Positions 1 to 10,760 of a stretch of DNA of 64,000 nucleotides are shown in pieces. This stretch comes from Verticillium longisporum (taxonomy: Eukaryota; Ascomycota; Sordariomycetes; Glomerellales; Plectosphaerellaceae). The stretch covers positions 1,674,001-1,738,000 of the forward strand of contig JAETXT010000007.1 of the NCBI GenBank assembly GCA_019188255.1. Direction: 5' to 3'. Within the stretch, counting starts at the first letter, position 1; each line of letters opens with the position of its first letter. A model generated the notes under the pieces. The model was not told the DNA's origin. It saw only the letters and a program-made list of their open reading frames with translations, and searched no databases. A program made the position numbers and the translations under genes.

Positions 1-45
1 GCTTTTCAGTATCTGACAGCAAGGTTCATAGAACACACACTCAGC

Positions 46-477
46 ATGCTCTACTCCGCTCAGCAACATTCCGACACAGATTTTACCCCAACCAGCCCCT
101 CCCCGATGCCTCGCATTCTCGAGCGACCAGCACAGCCGGCGCCTACAGCACAGCGGTCTCTGCATGCCTTTTGGAATATCAACTCTGCTCCGGCCGCACC
201 GTCATTCACACCGTCCGCGTCCCAAACCTGTCATGAGGCTTCAAGTTGCGAAGACTGTGGCGTCGGATTCGGCTCCCGGGATGGGACTGACTCGATGGAC
301 ATTAATGGCTACGGCTTCGATAGTGAGGACGACCACCTGTGCGGTGCCTGTAGGAGGCATGTGTGCTCCGGCTGCTCCGTCACGAACCTCGGCGAGCAGC
401 GTCGGTGTCTGACTTGTGCCGGGAGGAGGGTCCGTGTTGGAGGTTTGGGATGGACGACGACGAGGATCCCGTTTTAA
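46..477 (+). CDS. Small cysteine-rich protein with four CxxC knuckles
   Basis: Single-exon frame of 143 residues from the ATG at 46. The N-terminal 60 residues are Pro/Ser/Thr-rich and probably disordered, with a short SLHAFWNI motif at about 38-45. The C-terminal half carries four CxxC pairs (C68/C71, C99/C102, C107/C110, C121/C124). The alternating spacing fits a cross-brace zinc fold of RING/FYVE/PHD type binding two zinc ions, but no histidine ligand is evident and I cannot name the family. An acidic stretch (about 83-97) separates the first two pairs. The next gene points towards it, so the two are convergent. Function unknown; a RING-like or zinc-ribbon scaffold is inference only. Confidence 0.6.
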   Translation: MLYSAQQHSDTDFTPTSPSPMPRILERPAQPAPTAQRSLHAFWNINSAPAAPSFTPSASQTCHEASSCEDCGVGFGSRDGTDSMDINGYGFDSEDDHLCGACRRHVCSGCSVTNLGEQRRCLTCAGRRVRVGGLGWTTTRIPF

Positions 478-1007
478 TCTTTCGCGGACAGTCTCAGCAC
501 TTCACTATTTATTCTTGATGATTAGCAAGCGTCTTATTTTTCAGCACTTTCAGCAGAATTTCTGACTCATTTATATGCCACTCGGTAGCCTTGACGTGGT
601 GATGCGAACGTGTGTGCCTGGCACTGAAGTGTTTCATCAGCCGGGCGTTGCACTTGATGTGTCAGGAGTTCGATGTAGGAGAAATACTCGATCCAGAGCC
701 GGCAACGATTATAGAATAGGTAAAGATCTAGAGAGAATGTGCAGCAGCATGAGCGGGACGTCATCCATATTCCTCTGCCCATCAATGTTCAGCGGGCTCT
801 TAACCCTCCTTGCTCCTCCTTCTCTTTTGTTGTCTCCTTGTGCTGGCATGTCGCTGACACCAAAGGCATCACTTATCTATCACCACGACATCTGGCATCT
901 CCAAAGCATTTCCATTGAACGCCTCGCTGATCGTGCGAAAATGGTCTCTCGATACGAAGGGCTCCTATGATCCAAAAGCTGCTCCAAATTGCCCACCGTC
1001 TTCCTGA
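478..1007. other. Intergenic, convergent 3' ends
   Basis: Lies between the stop of the cysteine-rich gene and the stop of the AP180-like gene. It presumably holds both 3' UTRs. I see no coding region or repeat in it. Confidence 0.6.
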
Positions 1008-3117
1008 CTACTGCTGCCATGGTGATTGCTGCGCTGGACGTGGGAAGACTGGGATTGACCCAAGCTGGTCGAGGCCTCCCCCCATCGTCTGTTGATTGTG
1101 CTGCCAGCCTAATCCAGTTTGATGGTTGACGAATGCTCCCTGTCGGAAGGGATTGGTACCCGTTTGCTGGGGCGCGAGGGGACCAGCACTGGTTACCGGC
1201 CTCTGAGGCTGCGCTGAACCGCCGAAGTTCTTGGCAAATGGGTTGGTCCCCGTAGCCATGGGCTGCAATGGAGCTGGCGGCGCAGCCACTTGCTGTTGTA
1301 TCGGACCGGCGGGGGCGAAAGGCTGCTGTGCTTGGGGCGATGAGCGTGCAAATGGGTTCGTGGACTGCCGCTGCAGGCCGCCATTCACAGGAGGGCTGCT
1401 GGACCCGGACGCAACAGGACTAGCCGAAAATCCAGTCTGTTGTGTCATCAACATTGAAGCCCTGAAAGGATTTGTTGTCTGAGGTGGCTGAATATTTTGC
1501 GCAGGTGAAGCAGTGCCAGTCTGGAAGCTGGCGACGCCTTCTTGAGGAATGGATCCCAGCGCGCCAGGCTGGAAGCCCGGTTGTGGGGTGTATCCTCCAA
1601 AGCCGGCTCCAGTGAAGTTGGATTGGATTTGCTGAGGCTGTTGTTGCTGCTGACCCCATGGGTTGTAGCTCTGAGGAGCGACTGCTTGTTGAGTCTGGTA
1701 CGGATTGGTTAACAGCCCAGTCTGTTGCGTACCGAGACCGGTTTGCTGAAAGCCAAGAGCTTGCTGCTGGTAAGGGTTGTTAACAAAACCGGTCTGCATC
1801 GGCAACTGCTGCTGGGGCAACTGCTGTTGGGCCTGCTGCTGCGGCGCAGGTTCTTGAGCCATTGGCGTTTGGTTCTGCTCGATGGATTCGAAGAAATCAA
1901 TCAGATCTGGCGCGGGACCCTTGGCTTGGGGCTTTGCGGCTTGAGGAGCGGCAGGCGTAGGCTCGGGGAAAGAGTTGCTGTATGAGTGTTTCGGCTTCGA
2001 GGGGGCACTAGGTGCCGACGCCTTGGACACCGCCGACGTGCCACCGTTCTTTTTGGCTTGGACTTCAGCAATGTACTGTCGGCGGTTGACCTCAAAATCA
2101 GGGTCGTTGAGATATTCCTCGAGCTGCTGCTTCAGGTTGACAGGGGCGTGCTTGAGCTTGGGCACTTCGACCCGCGTGAGGTGCTCGTACTGCCGCGCTA
2201 GCCTCAGGTAGCTCACAACGAAGTCAGTCTGTTTCGCAAACTGGCGGTATATTTCCATGGCCCTCTCCGCGTCAGGCTTGGAGAGCTCAAAGAAGCACCC
2301 TGGCAGCGTCAGTAGCGATCAGGATGGGTGGTTTGAAGTCTCGTACCTAAAATGTTGATCATGGCTTGGTTGAGTGATTGGAACAGAGCTAGTAGGTCTA
2401 GAACGAGAAGTCTGAAGGCCGTGGTCGTCACCTCAAAGGATGATTGATCCTCCACAATCTAGGGTCCGTCAGTCTATATCGTGCCTCGCCAGAGAGGTTC
2501 ACTTACGTCGCATTTCAGCAAGGCTGAAACCTGGCGCTGCAGAGATTCCGTTTCCCTCAACAGACCCTTGTCCACAGTCATCTTTTCCAGCCGTGTTTCT
2601 TTCACTCGGACCCAGTCGCATTTAGTGTCCCGATATGCCTTCGCCCTCTCTTGAAGGTAGTTGGCATACACGCGGATATTCCGACCCTGTGTTTGTGCTT
2701 TGCGGTATTAGCGATGATAAGACCGTATTTGATATTGGGTTGACTGACCATCTGTGATGGTGGTGATGCTCAACAGGTTCCTGTGTGCCGACAGGTCTCC
2801 AAGTGTGGCGTCTGGAGAGCCTTCGCTGAGCCTGAGGTGTATTGTGAACACGCACTTGAAGACCACAGACCAGGTAGAGTCGCGCACACGGAACTGAAGC
2901 GACCGGAAGACTTCTGCCACACCAGCCTCACCGGAATGCGTCGCAACGAGGATGTGCTCGATATATTTCGTCTTGGGAGGCGCCGCCTGGTCGTTGTTGT
3001 CAGCGCATACTCGTTGGCTGATCGGGCAATGCGTCGCCGAGCGGGCAGTAGAAAGAGTCAGATGTATACCTTGATCTTGGTAGCGCCCTTGACGGACTTC
3101 TCAAAGGAGCTCGACAT
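1008..3117 (-). CDS. AP180/CALM-type clathrin adaptor (ANTH domain protein)
   Basis: Five exons, complement(1008-2299, 2347-2458, 2507-2697, 2749-2986, 3070-3117), giving 626 residues with all phases consistent. The protein starts MSSSFEKSVKGATKIK, the lipid-binding ANTH start. The ANTH domain fills about residues 1-270 and includes a VQTQGRNIR-like block (here AQTQGRNIR) and the SKPDAERAMEIY helix. The rest is a Gln/Pro-rich disordered tail with four NPF motifs (NPFRA, NPFAR, NPFAK, NPFRQ) for EH-domain partners and an acidic DLIDFFES segment resembling a clathrin- or adaptor-binding box. ANTH proteins bind PI(4,5)P2 at the plasma membrane, recruit clathrin and help sort cargo at endocytic sites; this is the homologue of yeast Yap1801/1802. 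The choice of the third acceptor (before CACAAACACAG) is set by the conserved QTQGRN block. Confidence 0.93.
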
Positions 3118-5256
3118 GGCGGAAACTTGTCGCTACAATCTTTCAGTGCTTCGAGGCTACAAAAGCAACAAGATCCTTGCCGTATCAGCCAGCCGCTGGC
3201 AAATGACGGTTATCTCGGTGGCTTGTCCACGCCTCGATTGGGACGGGACTGTTGTCGGACGCAGTCAGGCTATAGCGGGGAAGAAGTCGAAGGAGATCGA
3301 TTGTGGAAGACAAGTTGGCCTGGAGAAATGACAGGATATGTTGAACGTCGGCTCCGACAGACCGCAACTCGTTGTAGAGGTGCGTGTTGAGCTCTATGCG
3401 CTGGAACAATGCCGTGGGTGACGATTGCGATGCCCAGCAACCTGGGGAAATTGGCTCCTTCAGATGCAAGGGTGGGGTGCTCGATCGGGGGCCCGTCAAC
3501 TGTGCACAAAAGCCATGACACAAGCTGAGAGGGTGTCGTCGAATAGTAATGATGCAAATTGATGTCGTGTTCGCGCGTTATGTGCCGCTAAGTGGTGTTT
3601 TTGGAAGAGAAGCTGGGCTAGGCTGGGCAGCAGCTCGGATTCGTGAATGTCGGCCACGTCGCCGAGGAGGCTGGTGCTAGCAGGCACGAGTTGACGTGGT
3701 TGGCGTGACGGGCACTCGACTCGCTCGATGCAGCTTGAGAGAGAACAAGGATCCATCCGGTTTGGTGGGCGGGCTTGCGGTCCGCCCGGGCACCGGGGGT
3801 CTGTCATTGCCCGCTCGTGGATAGCTAGCTGCCCAGCAATCAGGCTCCCGACATCATTGGAGTGTTGCATTCCTGGCACCGTCCCGCTAAGACCCCACTG
3901 TCTTTGGGGGTGACATGCTCACCTACCTTATTATGAAGTAATCAGCGCTCACCTGGAAGTCCCCTGCGGCAAGTTCATGCTTCAACTCTTTCACAGCTCG
4001 CCATGACGCAGGCAACCACTGATTGAAGAACATCCAAGACATCGCTCAGCAGTGATTCAGTACGAGCACCATGACCTCACCATTTGCAGACATTCTGGAA
4101 CATTCAATTCAGCCAGTGCTACCTACCTGAACCACATCAACTACAGGAAGCATGCACACCACATGTGGACACACTGTGATGTTTGACCATGGTTGAAGAC
4201 GAGCCACCCAGCCAACGTGTGTTGGCAACGAAGTACCTTCGGAAGCAGACCGTGGAAACAATTCTTGTTGGTAGAACTCAAATGTCATATATATTAACCT
4301 ACCTACCTAGGTAGGTAGGTAAGGTAACTTACCATCTAACAGGGAATGTGATTAAGATACAGGAGCTGGTTGTGGTTGCCAGACACTGGCCAGGCACCAC
4401 CAACCTTGATTCGAAACAGGTGCCCTTCCCTCATCTCTTCCTCCAATTCGGTTCAAAATCAGAATGGCCTTTCATCGCGTCCGATGCAGTAACAAGGTCG
4501 TGGCCGAACGCCTAGATCATGGCCCCCCGCCCTTCCCAACTCTGCCCTGAAGCTCCTGAAGGAGAGAGCTCGGAAGTTCCAGACGGGGTGGCAGCATCAT
4601 TTATCCACGGAGGTCTTCATCATCTGCGATATGATTAGTTCGAGATCGTCAATGGCGATGCAGATGGGGTGCGAGAGCAAACATACACTTGATTGAATTG
4701 GAGAAATCATAAGGAGAAAAAAAGGGAAACGAAAAATGCGCCAACGCGATGGCACACTTTTATGGAGGTCGCGCCTGGTGGGGCCGGTCACCTGTGAGCT
4801 TGGGTACGTACATGGGCTCAAACATGAGAACGTCAATTGGTCACGTGTTGAACCCACGTCGAAGGTAAGGTAGGCACCGCCATGAGGAGGGAGACTGTCG
4901 AACAACGGGATTCCAAGAAAGCGTAAGAGGCCCAGATCAAGAACCACTATACTCCCGAAATCAAAGGTCAACAACTTGCTATTTTGTATGTACGAGACAA
5001 ATAATCTTCGGTACAATGCTTCCACCCCCTGTCACATCAGTCACGCGCGCCGTGGTTCGGCTCTTGTTGAAGCGATATAGAGAAGATGAGCTGGATCTTA
5101 AGCTCGCCTAGAGTTGTCTCACATTCATCAATGTTCGATGAACTTTTTTCTTGCTCTCGCTTGAATAAATGCCCTAAAGGCAGTCCTTACGCCGTCGCTA
5201 TGCAGTCCCGCAGCCAAATGCAAACCTCGCAGCTCCCAAAATGACAGATTCAAAAA
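3118..5256. other. Intergenic region upstream of the AP180-like gene
   Basis: About 2.1 kb between the AP180-like start and the Tfb3 stop. Open frames here (for example 4597-5025 minus) have no recognisable similarity and unfungal composition, so I do not call them. It contains a perfect 24-base palindrome at 4297-4320, listed separately. The 5' UTR and promoter of the AP180-like gene must lie in the left part. Confidence 0.5.
4297..4333. repeat. ACCT/AGGT palindrome
   Basis: Three ACCT units followed directly by three AGGT units form a perfect 24-base palindrome (4297-4320), followed by AAGGTAACTTACC. It is the cleanest copy of a motif that recurs through the intergenic DNA of this window. 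Confidence 0.85.
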
Positions 5257-6318
5257 TCAATAGGCATCACCATCCATCTTCTGCGTTGTCTGACCGGAGG
5301 CGGCCACCTGCGCCGCCTCCGTCGTTGCTAGGTCCTCTGCGCCCTTCTCATCCTCAATAAAAACCCCCAATCCTGAGAAGGCCTCGAACATGGCACGGGT
5401 CAAGTACTCTTCAGCACTGTAGCCGCCCACGACAATGTCACTCCGCATGCGTGCTGCATCGACCCAGTCGTTGCTATAGTCGTCTAGCGGTCCTAGTTCG
5501 TATCGCTGTAAGGCAAGATTCATGCCGCCGAATGGATCGTACGGTCCTTCGTCAACAAAGGCCGGCTTCTCTTTCTTCTTGAGACCGCGGATCGACATGG
5601 CCGAGGTCGCGTCCGTGAGCGATGAGCGAGCTGCGTCCAATCTTCCCTGGCCACGCTTCTTGAGGACGATCTTCTCCATTGTTGCGCGAGCTTGCCCAAT
5701 ATTTCCGCTGGCCAGGCCATCCAAGACGTCTTCTCTTGCACGCGCTTCACGCGCCTTTTCCTCCGCATCTTCGCGTGCCGCGTCAAGTCTGCGGCGACGG
5801 GCAGCTTCTTTTTCTTCACGCTCGCGAATGGTCCGCTGAGCTTCTGACTCTTTGGCCAAGCGCCTGCGTTCTTCAATCTCGCTCTTGTGTTGCGCCTCCC
5901 AGTCTTGCAGCTGCGCCTCCGCGCGTGCCTTTTCGTTTAGTTGTCCGTTGAGCAAGTCGAATGTCAGAGATTCGACCTGCTCTAGGTAGGCGTTGTAATC
6001 CTCGAGGGACTCGAAATCGGGTTCTTCCTTGTTGAAGACAGCGTGAACGCGGCGGCGCACATCAACCTCGCGTTCAACAGTCAGATCTCCGAACCATGCT
6101 GCTTTGAATGCCTTTTTTCGGAGAGTTTTCGTGCATCCAGCATAAGGGCACTGCGCGGGACCATCGGCGAAGAGACGGGCGACGCAGTTGGCGCACATGG
6201 GATGGTAGCATTCGGGGTTGATCAGAAACTCGAGATCGCGGTTGAGGTATCGCATTGTCTTGCAGACAGGACACACGTCGGTGCTTGGAGAGGGGGGGTT
6301 GCCCTTTCGCGAGGCCAT
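5257..6318 (-). CDS. tfb3: TFIIH/CAK assembly factor Tfb3 (MAT1)
   Basis: Intronless, 353 residues from the ATG at 6318; an in-frame upstream ATG at 6402 would add 28 residues rich in Cys that are not typical, so I prefer 6318. Tfb3/MAT1 bridges the CDK-activating kinase to core TFIIH in the nucleus and works in RNA polymerase II initiation and nucleotide excision repair. The N-terminal C3HC4 RING is complete: C16, C19, C37, H39, C42, C45, C57, C62. It is followed by the MAT1 linker (AFKAAWFGDLTVEREVDVRRR) and a long charged coiled coil (about 130-205). The C-terminal part with an acidic tail corresponds to the cyclin/CDK-contacting segment. It diverges from NudC with about 470 bases between start codons. 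Confidence 0.95.
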   Translation of the reverse strand: MASRKGNPPSPSTDVCPVCKTMRYLNRDLEFLINPECYHPMCANCVARLFADGPAQCPYAGCTKTLRKKAFKAAWFGDLTVEREVDVRRRVHAVFNKEEPDFESLEDYNAYLEQVESLTFDLLNGQLNEKARAEAQLQDWEAQHKSEIEERRRLAKESEAQRTIREREEKEAARRRRLDAAREDAEEKAREARAREDVLDGLASGNIGQARATMEKIVLKKRGQGRLDAARSSLTDATSAMSIRGLKKKEKPAFVDEGPYDPFGGMNLALQRYELGPLDDYSNDWVDAARMRSDIVVGGYSAEEYLTRAMFEAFSGLGVFIEDEKGAEDLATTEAAQVAASGQTTQKMDGDAY

Positions 6319-6789
6319 TTTGGCCCTTCCTTGTGGAGCAGAGGGAGCGTCAAGGTAAAGCAGATGCCTCTTGCCGCAGATTGCACAGCTGTGGCAAGGC
6401 ACGTCTTCAAGGGAGATGTTTTGCGGTAGGTAAGGTACCTAGACAGCGAGTCCTGGTGCGTAAGCGCAATTGGCAAGCGGAGGAGAAGGGAGCCCGAGGC
6501 CGGGGTGCTCGAACTCGACAACGGCTGAAAGACCCGTCGAAAGAATCACGGTGATTTTGAGGTTGAGCAAGGCAAACAAGCTGGAATGTCTTAGCTTGCT
6601 AGGTAGGTACTTAAGGTACCTAGGTAGAGTCAGGCAAGTCAGTAGATAAGTCATCGTTATCGGGCATACCTAGGTACTGATTACAGATCAGCAGGGGTCC
6701 TGAAGCTACCCCTCCAAACCTCCGTCAGGTTTATCCTTACGCTTCCACACATTTCTCTATTTTGACAGGACGACCAAGAGACGATCACA
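6319..6789. promoter_or_regulatory. Divergent promoter tfb3 / nudC
   Basis: Shared upstream region of two housekeeping genes. It contains several TACCTAGGTA-like palindromic segments (about 6424-6440, 6598-6632 and 6667-6677). No experimentally defined element can be read from sequence alone. Confidence 0.5.
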
Positions 6790-7525
6790 ATGCGTAAGGC
6801 TCTATTATTGAAGTAAAAATGGCAGCTACTTTCGGAGGACTAATCAGGTTGAATTACAGGCTTCAGGGAACCCAAGACAGACGAAGAGAAGGCAGCCCGC
6901 GAGAAGCAGAATGCGGAACAGGCTGCACTTCCATACACATGGTACCAGAAGCTTGAGGAGCTGGAGGTCAAATTCGATGTCCCTATCAACTACAAACCTA
7001 AAGATCTGGTCATCAATTTCACAAGGACATCCTTGAAGGCCGGAATCAAGGGCGAGACCCCCCTCATCGATGTAGGTCGCTCTAACACAAGCCGCCGTTC
7101 ACGCACGAGACTCGGGCGTTGCCCATAACCTTACATGAGAACTTTGCTGACAGTACTTGTGCCAGGGCAACTTCCCTCACCCTATTCGTGTGGATGAGTC
7201 AACATGGGGCATGACTGTCAACGCCGCGAAAGACGCAAAGACTGTCACAATCCAACTCGACAAGACGAACAAGATGGAGTGGTGGGCAAATATTGTAACC
7301 AATCAGCCCTCCGTCGATCTCACAATGATTGAACCTGAAGAAACATCCCTTAGCGACGTGACCGAGGGCTCAACCCGTGCAATGGCCGAAAAGCTGATGT
7401 GGGAGAGCACATTGACGCCTGAGCAAAAGCAGAAGAACAAGCAAGAGGAGAACATGAAGCGTCTTGCGGAGCTGCAAAAGCAGACTGGCTTGGACTTTTC
7501 TCAGGCCGAGATCAACCACGGCTAA
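6790..7525 (+). CDS. nudC: Nuclear movement protein NudC (CS domain)
   Basis: Three exons: a tiny first exon (6790-6793, ATG plus one base), a second ending at 7071 and a third 7166-7525. The second exon starts at 6860 or 6867 depending on which of two close AG acceptors is used. The product is about 196-198 residues, the usual size of fungal NudC. A charged N-terminus (EPKTDEEKAAREKQ) leads into a CS (p23-like) domain with YTWYQKLEELEVKFDVP and the conserved HPIRVDESTW and MEWWANIVTNQP blocks. NudC is an Hsp90 co-chaperone that stabilises the dynein regulator LIS1/NudF and so supports nuclear migration. The four-base first coding exon is an annotation trap: automated models may start internally. 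Confidence 0.92.
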
Positions 7526-7875
7526 GGAAGATAGATGTAGAAGGTGTCAGGAGTGTAACGAAACGACCATACCATTGTAACAGCCCATGGTATCGGGGGT
7601 ACGACGTCAGAGAAACCCTGTGCAAGCATTTATCTTGGAGCCTTGAGGGGTTGGGAAGCAAAGTGATTGTGCAGCCCAAGAATTCCAGACGCATGCATGA
7701 ACGCTCCCTGGGGGGTGTTCATCCAAGCTTCTGATCTCAAGGTCCGTAATAGTCACGAATATAAGGGCATCACAAAAGCGGTACAGGCAGAAGGGCGCAA
7801 ACCCCGATAGTGAAGATGACTTCGATTGATGGAACCCATCTGCAACATTACCTATGCAACAGTAGCGTCGGGTTT
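7526..7875. other. Intergenic, convergent nudC / URI-like gene
   Basis: Short 3'-3' spacer. Nothing beyond expected 3' UTRs is visible. Confidence 0.6.
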
Positions 7876-9720
7876 CTATTGCTTCGAGAGACGGGCAGCT
7901 CTGAATCTGCTCATCTTTTGACCACCATCAGCTTCATCGAGGGGCTGAATAGGGGATTCATCTTCTTGCAGGAAGCCGCCGTGTTTTTGGATGAAGTTAC
8001 GGCGTTTCTGATGGTATTCGTCGGCGAGATCCTGGTCCATGAAGTCGTCATTGTACTCCTCTCCAGCTCTGGTGGACGTTGATTCACGCTCGAGGACGGA
8101 CTCGGCAATCGTCTTCCCCAGGGGCCCTGTCGGAGCGATGGGCCTATCCTGGTCCAGGAATCGAACAGGGACATCGAGTGGTCCCTTGGGCACGGGTGAC
8201 TCGGCCACTGTTGCCGCTTCGCCTCGATTCTTCTTGAAGCGGGATGCTTTACGAACTGGCTTGGAGGTTTGCTCTGGACGTTGCGAGGGACCGCTTCTTT
8301 CCACGATGTCGCTGAGGGGTTCAACAAATGGTCTCGCCGGTTCTGACGATGTTTGTGGGGCCGACGGAACGTCATCGGGGGCGATATCCAGATCCGCGGC
8401 AAAACGTACACTCTTCTTCTCATCTGCGCCATCATCCACAACCGACGACTTCAGGCTGGAAGCGCGTGGAGAGAGAGCGGTTTCCGCGGGCGGAGCTTGT
8501 GAGGATGGTCGAGGCTCTTGTTGGATTGTGACGCGGCCCAGTCCTTCTGGCTCGTTGTCGTCAGAATCAGTATCCTGTTCAACCAACTGTTCAGTGAACC
8601 TAGACTTGATGCCAAGGCGCTTCTCGAGCTCCAACATCCGCTGGCGATAATCGTCATCAATAACGCTGCCAAGAGAGCGACCGTATTTATCCTCTTCGTC
8701 GTCTTCCTCTTCATCCTCCTCAGAATACTCCTCGTCGAAGCCTTCGTCATCGTCTGTGGCTTCTTCCAGGGTCAATTCAGCGACAACGGCGCCCACCTCA
8801 CCCATGCCGTACTTGAGCATCTCTCGTCGTAAAAAGGCATCTTCTTCCGAATCATCTTCAGGGACGACGGCTTCTGAACGGGCCAGTTGCTCTTGATCCT
8901 TGGCGGTTTGCATAATTTGTTCGACGCGGATAGCTGTTCTGGACTTCTCTGTTTCCTCTCCAGCTTTGGTATCCTCCGTGAATGAGACGCTCTTCTTCGT
9001 ACCACCGTCGTTGAGGCCTTCACTTGACGAGGGTCCGCCAACAAATTCAAGGTGCTTTTTCGCTGGTGAAGCTTGCGCTGTTAGTGCTCTTTGCGCTGGA
9101 GCCTTTGGCGATACCTTTTGGGTTGCTGTTGCTTCGGTTTTGGGCTCCACTGGAGCACTATTAGAGATCTGTTCAGACGCCGATCCTCCTTGTGGTATAT
9201 CCTTGATGCCGGCCTTCTTCAGGAGCTCTTCCAGCTGGGTTTGCGCGTCTCCAGGCTTCTGCACACGAGATGAGATGACCGCGCCGTCTTCATCGAGCTC
9301 CTCGATAATCTCTGACATTGGCAGGCCCTCCTCATCCCGCATGTCAGGATCGGTGATGATCGATGCCGCAGCATACTTCTCTTCGGCGATTTCGAGCTGC
9401 TTCTCCAGGGTTTCGAGGTTCTTCGTGACGTAGTCGATCCGTCGTGAAAGAACATTGACGATTTGATCAGCAGGTTTGATTCCAACATTGCCGAAGATCT
9501 CATCGAGTTCCTTCCGATCTATGACATCGCTCTTGAATTCGGCCCGTATTCTGGCGAGATCTTTCTGAGTGACTGGTTTGGGGGCTGACTCTATCTCGTC
9601 TTTGAGAGTCTCATACTCGGCGTCCCATCGTCGCCAGTGTTGGAGGCCTTTCCGCAGCTTCGCGACGTTTTCCTCGAGCTGCGCTCGATGTCGCTCCAAG
9701 TCTTGCAGACTGTCTTTCAT
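7876..9720 (-). CDS. Unconventional prefoldin, Bud27/URI-like
   Basis: Intronless, 614 residues from the ATG at 9720 (MKDSLQDLERHRAQLEENV); an upstream ATG at 9756 in the same frame is less like family starts. The N-terminal 130 residues form the two prefoldin helices (LEENVAKLRKGLQHWRRWDAEYETLKDEI and a second coiled coil ending near KYAAASII). The middle is long, acidic and disordered, with a run of Asp/Glu around residues 335-350. The C-terminus carries the DUF3835-like block TIAESVLER...FMDQDLADEYHQKRRNFIQKHGGF and ends MSRFRAARLSKQ, both typical of fungal Bud27. Bud27/URI binds Rpb5 and R2TP and helps assemble nuclear RNA polymerases in the cytoplasm, and links to TOR signalling. Convergent with nudC. 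Confidence 0.88.
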   Translation of the reverse strand: MKDSLQDLERHRAQLEENVAKLRKGLQHWRRWDAEYETLKDEIESAPKPVTQKDLARIRAEFKSDVIDRKELDEIFGNVGIKPADQIVNVLSRRIDYVTKNLETLEKQLEIAEEKYAAASIITDPDMRDEEGLPMSEIIEELDEDGAVISSRVQKPGDAQTQLEELLKKAGIKDIPQGGSASEQISNSAPVEPKTEATATQKVSPKAPAQRALTAQASPAKKHLEFVGGPSSSEGLNDGGTKKSVSFTEDTKAGEETEKSRTAIRVEQIMQTAKDQEQLARSEAVVPEDDSEEDAFLRREMLKYGMGEVGAVVAELTLEEATDDDEGFDEEYSEEDEEEDDEEDKYGRSLGSVIDDDYRQRMLELEKRLGIKSRFTEQLVEQDTDSDDNEPEGLGRVTIQQEPRPSSQAPPAETALSPRASSLKSSVVDDGADEKKSVRFAADLDIAPDDVPSAPQTSSEPARPFVEPLSDIVERSGPSQRPEQTSKPVRKASRFKKNRGEAATVAESPVPKGPLDVPVRFLDQDRPIAPTGPLGKTIAESVLERESTSTRAGEEYNDDFMDQDLADEYHQKRRNFIQKHGGFLQEDESPIQPLDEADGGQKMSRFRAARLSKQ

Positions 9721-10760
9721 AGTTGTACTGTCAAGAGCGTCCCGATGTCGATGCAAAAGCCAACAAAAATTGCAATCACTTGGACAAATTTTGATGAAAG
9801 ACCTGAACCATTAAGTAAGGTATGTGACTAGCGGGGCGACGGGTAAATGCAACTATTGCTAGACCCACAATACGAACGATCCTGTCACGTCAGTTCGCCA
9901 AGTGATACATGTAGTCGCCTTGCACATGTTCATTAGCCCAGTCTGAGATGACAGTCCATCCTTTATTTCCTCCCAAGTCGGCAATTTTCACGTGTTTCCG
10001 ACTTGAGAGGGTTGATCACAACTGGTCCAGTGCGTTCGGGCAGACCAAGTCCCACCACGGCGAGCGTTAGAGTTCCAACAGTGCCGGCATTTCCGAGACA
10101 CGGACTTCGCTACCCTCAGATGCCGTACCGTATGTGAGTTGGGAGAGCTCCAAGGTCTGCTACGCGATCGTTCTGGAGCAAGTGGGTTTTTGGCCGAAGT
10201 CTCCTCGGCGTGGCTTTTCGAGGACCCGTCCTGCCGTAACTATCCGAACTCCGTAAGGACTAGTCGTTTTGTTATTGATCTCCCATCGAATACCCACCAT
10301 CATATTGACCGTTGTGGGCTGCGGTACCTTTCCAGTCTTAAAAACTAAGCCTAGTTTTTCTTACCTGCTGCCTTATTACGTCGCTTACCATTGTGTACCT
10401 TACCTTGGTACCTTGCCTTACCTTAGATAAGGTAGGTAACTAGGTAGGTAGGTATGGAAACGCAGCCCTGATGAAAGTCACAGCACCAGCCGGTACTTCA
10501 TCAGCTCACCTTACCCTTCCGACAAATAGCTTCATGATCTAGGATCGATTACGTCAGCCGCGCGATGGGTCGAGCTTGACTTTGCGACATGTGAATTCGG
10601 GGACGCATCAAAGCCAGCGTTCTAGTTTCTCTTCATTCTCAATCTATCCTCAGTCTTACACACCCGTCGGCTTTCGAGCCTCTTCTCACCGCCAGTCCTG
10701 TCCCCCCAACATCCCATAATTTCGTCTCTTTGACATGCAAAGCGAGTACCGTAGCTCGTC
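9721..10760. promoter_or_regulatory. Divergent region URI-like / Zn2Cys6 gene
   Basis: About 1 kb between two divergent start codons. At about 10391-10455 it contains a dense block of TACCTTACC and its complement AAGGTAGGTAACTAGGTAGGTAGG, able to fold into a hairpin. No other feature is recognised. Confidence 0.5.
10391..10455. repeat. ACCTTACC/AAGGTAGG inverted repeat
   Basis: A left arm with repeated TACCTTACC units faces a right arm with AAGGTAGG and three GGTA units. It could form an imperfect stem about 300 bases upstream of the Zn2Cys6 start codon. Same dispersed family as the palindrome at 4297. Confidence 0.7.

Noticed and set aside
4297..4333. Telomere-like or CRISPR-like repeat
   Set aside because: The ACCT/AGGT palindromes are not TTAGGG tracts, and there are no spaced direct repeats of CRISPR form.
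4597..5025. 142-codon open frame on the minus strand between AP180-like and Tfb3 genes
   Set aside because: No domain, odd composition rich in Phe/Ile/Ser, start region not followed by splice-joined conserved sequence; probably a chance frame in AT-richer intergenic DNA.
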